A DNA stretch of 14,330 nucleotides. Source: Luminiphilus sp. GTDB taxonomy: Bacteria > Pseudomonadota > Gammaproteobacteria > Pseudomonadales > Halieaceae. Shown here piece by piece: positions 1 through 6,551 of the stretch. The stretch lies in contig JAKMEU010000271.1 in the NCBI GenBank assembly GCA_022425845.1, forward strand, positions 1 through 14,330, read 5' to 3'. The notes under the pieces are model-generated. The model worked only from the letters and a program-made list of their open reading frames with translations, searched no databases and was not told the DNA's origin. Position numbers and translations under genes: made by a program. Position 1 is the first letter of the stretch, and every line of letters begins with the position of its first letter.

Positions 1-87
1 GAAATCACCGCTGACATCTGATTCTCTGCAGTCTGCCAACAGAATCGGGCTGGCAATAACAAACAATAAAAAAATAAGTGCGCGCAC
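1..87 (-). CDS. Partial small exported protein (5' end only, cut by window start)
   Basis: A GTG start at 87-85 is preceded by a strong AGGAG ribosome binding site (plus-strand 94-98) with a 6-base spacer. The 29 visible codons run open to the window edge. They read as a classical Sec signal peptide: a short n-region (M-R), a hydrophobic core of about 14 residues rich in L, I, F and V, then a likely signal peptidase I site after Ala18 (ILLA before DCRESD). Cys20 is close to this site, but the residue before it is Asp, so it is not a good lipobox. The gene lies 99 bases downstream of the RND pump on the same strand and has its own candidate promoter, so it may be an independent unit rather than a third efflux gene. 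The mature function cannot be judged from 11 residues. I infer a periplasmic or outer-membrane protein. Confidence 0.6.
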   Translation of the reverse strand, partial: MRALIFLLFVIASPILLADCRESDVSGDF

Positions 88-125
88 TGGTTTCTCCTGA
101 GCTTACCAACTCGTTTCTGGGCCCC

Positions 126-156
126 ACCATAGCAGGGGATTGTGGTGGCATGTCAA
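126..156 (-). promoter_or_regulatory. Candidate sigma70 promoter for the exported protein at 1-87
   Basis: On the minus strand there is a perfect TTGACA -35 (plus 151-156), a 19-base spacer, and an extended -10 reading TGC-TATGGT (TATGGT at plus 126-131, TG at 133-134). The spacer is two bases longer than ideal, but the TGn extension can compensate. The predicted transcript would start near 119, leaving a leader of about 32 bases that contains the AGGAG site of the gene starting at 87. A 6-base inverted repeat (CCACCA at 124-129, TGGTGG at 143-148) overlaps the spacer and the -10, which suggests a repressor site. Confidence 0.45.
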
Positions 157-186
157 CACAAGCAGGTTTGCTGACAGGCCAGACAA

Positions 187-3100
187 TCAGCGTTTTAGAC
201 CCGCAAGTTCGGCTTCCAGTTGCTTTCTGGCGGTGGCTCGCGGCTTGGCCAATCGGGCGATGCCCAGGTAGACAACAGGGGTCAGGTACAGCGTGAAAAT
301 TGCCGCCAGCCCGAGCCCGCCGAATACCACCCAGCCTACGGCCTCACGGGCTTCCGACCCCGGGCCTGAGGCGAGGATCAGCGGCAACGCGCCAATCACG
401 GTGGATACCAGCGTCATTGCGATCGGACGAATCCGGGTGTGGGCGGCCTCGATAATCGCCTCTCTCACCGCCAGGCCCTGATCCCGAAGTTGATCGGCAA
501 ATTCCACCAGCAGGATACCGTTCTTGGCGATCAGTCCGATCAACATCACGAGGCCCACCTGGGAGTAAATGTTGAGAGAGGTGCCGGTCATGAACAGCGA
601 AAAAATGGCGGCAGCCAGACCGAACGGCACGATGGTCATAATCACCACGGCCGAAGTGATGCTTTCAAACTGGGCGACCAGAACCAGGAAAACCACCAGT
701 AAGGCGAAACCGTAGCTCATCAGGGTGTCTCGCGTTGCTTCATCCAGCGCAGCGGCTTCCCCGCGGGTAATGACGGAGACGTCCGCCGGCAGAACCTCTG
801 CAGCCAGATCCATTAGGTCATCGATGGCGGTCTGAAGTGCGATGCCGGGCTGCACTTCAACATCAACCTCGATGGCTCGCCGCTGTAGCCGGCGATCGAG
901 TTGCCCGGCGACCCCCCGCTCCGCCAGCCTGACGACGCTCGAAAGGGGGACCACCGCATTGCTGCCGGTTCGCACATACAGATTGACCAGATCGCTGGGA
1001 TCATTAATTTTGTCGGCACCCGCCTCCAGCACGATGGGAACCGTCTGGTCATCCACGTTCAGGTCAACCACCCGAAACCCATCGACCATGACCCTGAGAG
1101 CCTGGGCGACGTCGTCGAGAGGGACATCGAGATCAGAAGCCCGCTCTCGATCGATCTGGACTGATAATTGGGGCTGGGACGGGTCGTAGCTGATACGGGG
1201 TCGACTCACACTCGTCAACTGTGCGCGGATCGCTTCGCTGTAGGCCCGCGCCGCTTCATACAGGCTGTCGTAGTCGGTACCCAGCAGCGCGAGACTGACT
1301 CCGCCATTGGAGGCGCCGCGGATATTCAGCGAATTACCACTGAAAATTCGGGTGGTCATTCCCGGCAGATTGCTGAACAGGGGGTTGAGTTCAGCTGCGA
1401 TGGCCTGCTGCGAGCGCTCTCTCTCATTCCAGGGGACCAGTCGGGCATTGATGAAAACAATGTTGGGGTCCCAGCGACCGATAACCGTGTAGAGACTCTC
1501 GATTTCACCGTTGTCGATCAAAGGGACGAGAATATTCTCCAGCCGATCGCCCTGGCGTTCAACGTAGGCAAGGCCCACACCGTCCGGTCCGCGGGCAAAG
1601 ATATTCAGTGTCCCGCGATCCTCGGGGGGCAGCAGTTCGCGATCCAACTGCCAATACAAGGTGCCCGCTGTGCCGGCTGCCGCGATACAGACCAGCAGCA
1701 CAATCAGGGGAAAGCGCAGAACACCTGCCAGACTGCGTTGATAAAAGCCGACGAGCACGTTGCCAAAGGCTTCTGCGCGGCGCTGTGGGGGGTTGTGTGT
1801 GGCCAGTTTTGCCATCGCCGCCGGCACGAGACTGAGTGCGACAAAGGATGAGACAGCGACCGCGATCGCCAGCATGAGTCCAAATTCACGAAACAGGCGT
1901 CCGGCCGTGCCCGGCAGGAAGGCAATGGGGATGAATACAGCCACCAGCACAGCCGTGGTCGCTATCACGGCGAAAAAGACCCTTCGGGTGCCCACCACAG
2001 CCGCGACGCTGGAAGGGTCACCCTCGGCCCGGCGGCGCTGGACACTTTCCAGTACCACGATGGCGTCATCAACGATTAACCCCGTGGCCAGCACAAGGGC
2101 CAGAAGCGTTAGGATGTTGACGGAAAAGCCCAGTAGCCAACAGGCCGCCATGGTTCCCAGCAAGGAGATTGGAATGGCCACGGCGGGGATCAGTGTAAGT
2201 CGCATCGACCCCGAAAAGAGCCGGATCGTGGCGATCACGACCAGGATGGCAATTCCCAGCGTAAGCAACACTTCGCGGACAGCCCCGCGAATAAACACAG
2301 CGTTGTCGGAAATGACTGACAGCCTGAGATCGGGGAATCGGGCATTGACCTCTTCAATGGCTGTCCTGACTCCCTCGGAAATTTCAATGGTGTTGGAGCC
2401 TGCCTGGCGGACAACGCCGATGCCCACAACACGTTCACCGTCGAGACGCACAATGCTGCTGGCGTCGGCGGGTGAGAACGTGACGGTGGCGACATCGCCG
2501 ATCCGGATGCCGTCGCGTATGACCAGCGACTCTATATCCCGCTCCCGGGTAACGGCGGCATCTGCCCTGACCAGCAGCTGTTGCTCCCCGGCACGAAAGC
2601 TTCCGGCAGGTACGTCGAGGGGGGCGCCCCTCAGGACGTCCGCCACGTCGGTCACGGTGAGGCTATAACTGGTGAGTCGCAAGGGGTCCAGAATGACCCG
2701 AAGGACCCGTTCCCGCGCGCCGAAGAGCGGTACGTCGGCGACGCCGGGTAGGGAGACAAAACGAGGGACAATATCCTGCTCTATGCGACGGGCCAGCGCC
2801 TCTTCATTCAGTTTGTCGCTCTTGACGGCGATTCGGACGATCTCATCGCCTTGCTGGTCTGCCTTGAAAACCGATAGCGCTTCGATCGCATCGGGAAGGT
2901 CGCGCTCCACGCGGCTGACGGCCTCTCGGACGTCAGAGGCGGCTTTGTCCACACTGGTCCCGGGTCGAAATTCGACCCAGATTCGGGTGTTGTTCTCCTC
3001 ACTCGATGAATTGATCTCCTGAACACCTGTCACCCGCGCCACGGCACCTTCCAAAAGTCGGGTGACCTCGGTATCCATCGTTTCGGGAGATGCCCCGGGG

Positions 3101-3282
3101 AGTTGCGCGCGCACTGTGACCAGAGGCCGATCGACGTTGGGCAGTTCCCGCACTTCGATTGCCATGACGGCGGCAATGCCGGCAATGGCTATCAGCAGGT
3201 TCAGGACGAGGGTGAGCAGGGGACGTTTAACCCCGAGTTCAGGCAGCCCTCCTGTGGTACCTAGCCCCGGTATTTCAGCCAT
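187..3282 (-). CDS. RND-family inner-membrane efflux transporter (AcrB/HAE1-like)
   Basis: This is the proton-driven pump of a tripartite efflux system; it sits in the inner membrane and passes substrates through the periplasm to an outer-membrane channel. The 1031 residues match the usual length. The layout is typical: TM1 at about 20-42, a first large periplasmic loop to about 330, TM2-6 at about 335-490, TM7 near 525-545, a second periplasmic loop to about 860, then TM8-12. The proton relay is intact: Asp405-Asp406 in TM4 (GLIVDDAIVVLE) and Lys920 in TM10 (IGLIAKNGILLVEF), equivalent to AcrB Asp407, Asp408 and Lys940. The ATG lies inside the end of the adaptor gene, with an 8-base overlap and only a weak GAGG 12 bases upstream, so translation is probably coupled. 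Substrates cannot be predicted. A heavy-metal (CusA-type) role is less likely, because TM4 has the DD motif and the closest similarity is to drug exporters. Confidence 0.96.
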   Translation of the reverse strand: MAEIPGLGTTGGLPELGVKRPLLTLVLNLLIAIAGIAAVMAIEVRELPNVDRPLVTVRAQLPGASPETMDTEVTRLLEGAVARVTGVQEINSSSEENNTRIWVEFRPGTSVDKAASDVREAVSRVERDLPDAIEALSVFKADQQGDEIVRIAVKSDKLNEEALARRIEQDIVPRFVSLPGVADVPLFGARERVLRVILDPLRLTSYSLTVTDVADVLRGAPLDVPAGSFRAGEQQLLVRADAAVTRERDIESLVIRDGIRIGDVATVTFSPADASSIVRLDGERVVGIGVVRQAGSNTIEISEGVRTAIEEVNARFPDLRLSVISDNAVFIRGAVREVLLTLGIAILVVIATIRLFSGSMRLTLIPAVAIPISLLGTMAACWLLGFSVNILTLLALVLATGLIVDDAIVVLESVQRRRAEGDPSSVAAVVGTRRVFFAVIATTAVLVAVFIPIAFLPGTAGRLFREFGLMLAIAVAVSSFVALSLVPAAMAKLATHNPPQRRAEAFGNVLVGFYQRSLAGVLRFPLIVLLVCIAAAGTAGTLYWQLDRELLPPEDRGTLNIFARGPDGVGLAYVERQGDRLENILVPLIDNGEIESLYTVIGRWDPNIVFINARLVPWNERERSQQAIAAELNPLFSNLPGMTTRIFSGNSLNIRGASNGGVSLALLGTDYDSLYEAARAYSEAIRAQLTSVSRPRISYDPSQPQLSVQIDRERASDLDVPLDDVAQALRVMVDGFRVVDLNVDDQTVPIVLEAGADKINDPSDLVNLYVRTGSNAVVPLSSVVRLAERGVAGQLDRRLQRRAIEVDVEVQPGIALQTAIDDLMDLAAEVLPADVSVITRGEAAALDEATRDTLMSYGFALLVVFLVLVAQFESITSAVVIMTIVPFGLAAAIFSLFMTGTSLNIYSQVGLVMLIGLIAKNGILLVEFADQLRDQGLAVREAIIEAAHTRIRPIAMTLVSTVIGALPLILASGPGSEAREAVGWVVFGGLGLAAIFTLYLTPVVYLGIARLAKPRATARKQLEAELAGLKR

Positions 3283-4432
3283 TGTCGCGGCGGGCCTCTA
3301 CCGGCTGTGTCTCTGCCGCGGTTCGTGCTGCCGGGTCATCACCCAGCACGGGGTTGAGATCCCTCAGACTTGCGCCGGCACGCACGGCCTGCACACCCTC
3401 GGTAATCACCCGCGTGCCCAGGGGGATGTCCGCCTCTATCAGGATCTCTCCCGAGCGTCTTTTCACCAGCTGTACGTCACGCCGTGCCGCTTTGCCATCT
3501 TCTTCAATCCAGATGTAGGCGCCATCCGCGCCCCACTGTACCGCCACGTCGGGAACGGACCGGAAAATGCCGCGCTCCGCCCTGACACTGATTTCAAAGG
3601 CCATTCCCGGTCGGTATCTGTCGGTTGTGTTGTTGATCGCTGCTCGCGCAGTAAAAGCCCGGGATGTCGGGTCGATACGAGAATCCACGGCAATGATTTC
3701 TCCCCGCAGGGGTTGGTCCGCGCCGTCCCAGAGCCTGACATCCACCGGTGTCCCAGTTCGAATTTTACTGACATAGACCTCGGGCACAGCAAAATTCACC
3801 AGCAGCTGACTTCGATCATCGAGCGTCGTGACCTGAGTTCCTGAGTCAATTCGATCACCGGAGTCGATTTCAGTGATCCCCACCACGCCGGAAAAGGGCG
3901 CTCGTATAAAGCGTCGGTCAAGGGCTACTCGTGCCTGATCGAGGGTGATTTCCGCCGTGTCAGCCGCGGCAATTGCAGCATCAATCTGGCTTTGCGGAAG
4001 ATTGGCGTCCTGCTGGTTCACCTGCTTGTAGCGACGCACCAACCGTTCTGCGTCGGCCAACTGAACCTCAGCGAGCTTGACCGCAAGAAGTTCATCACGA
4101 TTGTCGAGTTCAAGCAGAGTATCGCCGGCCTCGACGGTCATATTGGCGGTGAAGTGGACGGCCCTTACGATACCCGCGGCCTCGGGATACAACACGACGC
4201 TGTGCAGTGCTCTTGCAGTACCCACAGCCTGTATGGTTTCAATCAGCGGTTGCTCGGTAATCGCCTCAGTGACCACTGTTGTGGCCCCTGACGGCCTTCG
4301 TCCACCGGAGTCGCTGCTGTTTTCACTGCTACAGCCGCTCAGCAGGACAGCTGCACCCAGGCTCAGCCACAGGGTGACCGGGACCAATCTGGCATGCAGG
4401 GCGTGTCGGTGCTTGTGGGGGTGAGGCAACAT
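3275..4432 (-). CDS. RND efflux periplasmic adaptor (membrane fusion protein), lipoprotein
   Basis: This is the adaptor that bridges the RND pump and an outer-membrane channel. I chose the ATG at 4432 (385 aa). An in-frame TTG at 4468 would add 12 residues, but these lie ahead of the n-region and have no better ribosome binding site. The N-terminus is a lipoprotein signal: a His-rich n-region (five His in the first 13 residues), a hydrophobic stretch at about 16-31, and a lipobox LLSGC with the lipidated Cys at 34. Family features follow: a lipoyl/barrel-sandwich half near residues 75-105 (VVLYPEAAGIVRAV, VEAGDTLLEL), a short helical hairpin at about 105-165, the second lipoyl half (RAPFSGVVGITEIDSGD), a beta-barrel with the PEVYVSKIRTGTPVDV motif, and a membrane-proximal domain to the end. 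It overlaps the pump gene by 8 bases, and the two form a clear operon. No outer-membrane factor follows. Confidence 0.94.
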   Translation of the reverse strand: MLPHPHKHRHALHARLVPVTLWLSLGAAVLLSGCSSENSSDSGGRRPSGATTVVTEAITEQPLIETIQAVGTARALHSVVLYPEAAGIVRAVHFTANMTVEAGDTLLELDNRDELLAVKLAEVQLADAERLVRRYKQVNQQDANLPQSQIDAAIAAADTAEITLDQARVALDRRFIRAPFSGVVGITEIDSGDRIDSGTQVTTLDDRSQLLVNFAVPEVYVSKIRTGTPVDVRLWDGADQPLRGEIIAVDSRIDPTSRAFTARAAINNTTDRYRPGMAFEISVRAERGIFRSVPDVAVQWGADGAYIWIEEDGKAARRDVQLVKRRSGEILIEADIPLGTRVITEGVQAVRAGASLRDLNPVLGDDPAARTAAETQPVEARRDNG

Positions 4433-4635
4433 AGGATCTCTGGTGTCCGGCGTCTGAGAAATACGCAACTCCAGCGTATGGGGATCGCAATTTAATGTCC
4501 CGGCAGTTTAACCGAGGGCCGTGGCGCTGTGCTCGATTCTTTTGGGAGTTTGTCGTGCCCCCTCTGGGCTCAATACCGCCGCTATTCCGCGATTGGGCTG
4601 AGTCGGATGGGTGTTGTCGACGTTGGTTTGCTTCG
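4433..4635. other. Intergenic leader upstream of the efflux operon
   Basis: This 203-base gap lies between the stop of the thiamine-diphosphate enzyme and the start of the adaptor, both on the minus strand. It should contain the efflux promoter, but I see no convincing -35/-10 pair; the best AT-rich patch on the minus strand is a TTAAAT at about plus 4490-4495, with no matching -35. There is no GC stem followed by a T-run to terminate the upstream gene. No regulator gene and no translatable ORF with a ribosome binding site was found here. The two minus-strand units may therefore be partly co-transcribed. Confidence 0.5.
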
Positions 4636-6204
4636 TCAGGGGGTGGCGCTTTCGTAACCGGGCAGGATGACCTCGATGAGCCTGGGTCCCCGTGTGGTCA
4701 TGGCCGTCGCGAAGAGGGCATCGAAATCCGCTACGGTTTCCGCCCGATGAGCTTCCATGCCCATGCCGACTGCAATGCTGACCCAATCGATGGTCGGATT
4801 GCCCAGATCCAGCAGGGATTTTGCCTTCTCTGTTGGATGGGTAATACCCACACGCTCCATCTCAATGTTCAGGATCGCATAAGAGCTGTTGTTGAGGAGC
4901 ACGACGGTGACGTCCAGGTTTTCCCGAACCATCGTCCACAGGGATTGCACGGTGTACATCGCTGAGCCATCGGCCTGCAGCGCCAGCACCTTGCGATCCG
5001 GGCAGGCTACAGCGGCACCGATGGCCAGGGGCAGTCCCTGACCGATGGCGCCCCCAGTTAGCATCAGCCAGTCATGGGGTGCGGCATAGCCCGTCAGAAC
5101 GAAGGCTCCCATACTGTTGGTGGCGCCTTCATCGGACACGATGGCCTGCTCTGGCAAGTGGTTGGCTATCACTTTACCCATTTCGAACATATTCATGGGG
5201 CCCTGTTCGAGATCATGGGTAACACCGCTCTGCAGGACGGTGGGTGCCTCGGGTGCATCCAGTGCGTCTGCGAGTCGTGTCAGGGCATCGAGCGCATGGG
5301 TTCTCACATCGGCCGGTGTCCGGATTTGGGCCTTCTGGGGTGCCAGGAAACTGGGTTTTCCGGGGTAAGCAAAGAACGAGACCGGCGCTTTTGAGCCGAC
5401 AATGACAAGGGCGTCGAGATCCTGAAGGAATTCGGCTGCCTGCTCACCAAAGTAGGGAAGCCGTTCCACGGGGACACGCCCGATACCCCTTTGCAGACGT
5501 GCGCAGAAGGTCTCGCAGATGAGTCGAGCGCCGGTTGCCGCCGCGATGCGGCCTGCCTGCCAGAGCGCGTCGGCCCGCAGCGCCCTGCCGCCAAGAAATA
5601 GGGCGGTCGCCGTTCCCTGCCGAAGCGCGGTGGCGGCTTCACTGATATCAGTCTCGGTAGCCAGCGGCGTGTCGGCGGGTTGTGCAGTGACGGCTCGAGG
5701 TGTCGCTTCGCTCCAGGCGTGGTCGGCGGGGGCAATAAAACTGGCCACCTGGCCGGGGTATACCCCGGCTGCTTCCCAGCCCGCCAGGCCGGTTTCAGCC
5801 AGCTGATCAGGGCTCTGGGAAGTGCCAATCCAGTCGGAAACTGGGGCGGCGAAGCCTTTGATGTCCGAGGTGAGGGGTGCATCGTATTCGCGATGGTAAG
5901 TGGCGTGGTCGCCAATCATGTTGAGCACCGGTGACTGTGCGCGGCGGGCGTTGTGTAGATTGGCTGAACCGTTGCCAAACCCGGGCCCCAGATGAAGCAG
6001 TGTCAGTGCGGGTTTGTCTGCCATGCGGCCGTAACCATCGGCAGCGCCTGTGACGACACCCTCGAATAGGCCGAGAATCGCGCGCATTCGGGGCTCGGCA
6101 TCCACGGCGGCTACCAACTGCATTTCGGAAGTGCCCGGGTTTGCGAAACATACCTCGACGCCGACATCTGCCAGCGCCTTTATCAATCCGTCCGCTCCCG
6201 TCAC
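4636..6204 (-). CDS. Thiamine-diphosphate-dependent enzyme, acetolactate synthase/benzoylformate decarboxylase-like
   Basis: The 522-residue protein has the three domains of the ThDP decarboxylase/synthase superfamily: Pyr domain (about 1-165), central domain (about 185-310) and PP domain (about 350-520). The cofactor-activating Glu48 lies in LGLFEGVVTGAADGY. The Mg-ThDP motif begins at Ala411-Asp412-Gly (ADGSAMYTVQSLW) and runs to Asn-Asn near 438; it has Ala where GDG is usual. The N-terminus (ANPGTSE at 21-27, His71 in LLHLGPGFGNG) and the PP motif resemble benzoylformate decarboxylase, with His71 aligning to its His70. The second active-site His of that enzyme (His281) is absent; the matching stretch near 273-282 is APVSFFAYPG. 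Automatic pipelines often call this type acetolactate synthase large subunit, but no ilvN or other branched-chain amino acid gene is nearby. The start is GTG, with AGGAG nine bases upstream (plus 6214-6218) and an in-frame TAG excluding an earlier ATG. The true substrate is unknown. Confidence 0.88.
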   Translation of the reverse strand: MTGADGLIKALADVGVEVCFANPGTSEMQLVAAVDAEPRMRAILGLFEGVVTGAADGYGRMADKPALTLLHLGPGFGNGSANLHNARRAQSPVLNMIGDHATYHREYDAPLTSDIKGFAAPVSDWIGTSQSPDQLAETGLAGWEAAGVYPGQVASFIAPADHAWSEATPRAVTAQPADTPLATETDISEAATALRQGTATALFLGGRALRADALWQAGRIAAATGARLICETFCARLQRGIGRVPVERLPYFGEQAAEFLQDLDALVIVGSKAPVSFFAYPGKPSFLAPQKAQIRTPADVRTHALDALTRLADALDAPEAPTVLQSGVTHDLEQGPMNMFEMGKVIANHLPEQAIVSDEGATNSMGAFVLTGYAAPHDWLMLTGGAIGQGLPLAIGAAVACPDRKVLALQADGSAMYTVQSLWTMVRENLDVTVVLLNNSSYAILNIEMERVGITHPTEKAKSLLDLGNPTIDWVSIAVGMGMEAHRAETVADFDALFATAMTTRGPRLIEVILPGYESATP

Positions 6205-6301
6205 CCTACTGCTCTCCTGTCATTTTGGTGGGCGTAGAGTAGCACCTGAAGACGTTCAATTTTGAGTTTCGCTCGGGTTTGTACAGCTTGAATTTGAACT
6301 T

Positions 6302-6321
6302 GGCGTATGTTTTTCTACGCC
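6302..6321. repeat. Inverted repeat GGCGTA-N8-TACGCC
   Basis: GGCGTA (6302-6307) and TACGCC (6316-6321) form a perfect 6-base inverted repeat around TGTTTTTC. A further direct copy, GGCGTAG, lies at 6231-6237 next to the ThDP gene start and pairs over 7 bases with CTACGCC at 6315-6321. Three copies of one hexamer in a divergent promoter region are compatible with a dimeric regulator. A coincidence cannot be excluded. Confidence 0.3.
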
Positions 6322-6436
6322 GCGGTGAAGCGACCCCAAGATGATGAATTCCCGGATGCGACTGAGTCCTTCGGAATCCCCGTCAATTTGAGTTGCCCAA
6401 CGCGGGCCCATGGCCTGCCAGTGCCGGTGTTCGCCC

Positions 6437-6456
6437 TGGAGGTCTTTTCACCTCCA
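6437..6456. repeat. Perfect 7-bp hairpin/inverted repeat upstream of the acyl-CoA dehydrogenase
   Basis: TGGAGGT (6437-6443), loop CTTTTC (6444-6449), ACCTCCA (6450-6456). CGC at 6432-6434 and GCG at 6458-6460 can extend the stem around a small internal bulge. It lies about 95 bases before the ATG and just upstream of the best -10, so an operator fits better than a terminator. No T-run follows, and no gene ends here on the plus strand. Confidence 0.4.
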
Positions 6457-6551
6457 AGCGTGTGTCAATGCGTGGGATATAGAGCGCTAGAATCACCACT
6501 GTTATCGGCCGAGACAAGGCCAGTTATCCACGGTCTATTGAGAGTGAACTG

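Larger units (their letters stand above)
6205..6551. other. Divergent intergenic region between the ThDP enzyme and the acyl-CoA dehydrogenase
   Basis: This 347-base region should carry promoters for both flanking genes. For the rightward gene the best -10 is TAGAAT at 6488-6493 (5 of 6 matches), but no good -35 lies at the right distance; transcription would start near 6500. For the leftward gene a TTGAAC-like -35 can be seen near 6258-6263, with a poor -10. Two inverted repeats are listed separately. An 81-codon ORF (6307-6552) touches the dehydrogenase start as TGATG, but it lacks a ribosome binding site and has no recognisable protein character, so I do not call it a gene. Confidence 0.5.

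Noticed and set aside
1760..2668. 302-codon open frame on the plus strand opposite the RND gene
   Set aside because: Its translation is rich in Ser, Thr, Arg and Ala with no domain character, and it lies entirely antisense to a well-supported gene; this is a GC-bias shadow.
4636..6204. Assignment as the catabolic or biosynthetic acetolactate synthase (ilvB/ilvG/alsS)
   Set aside because: There is no regulatory subunit or ilv neighbour, and the active-site pattern (His71, HLGPGFGNG) is closer to benzoylformate decarboxylase; a gene symbol would be misleading.
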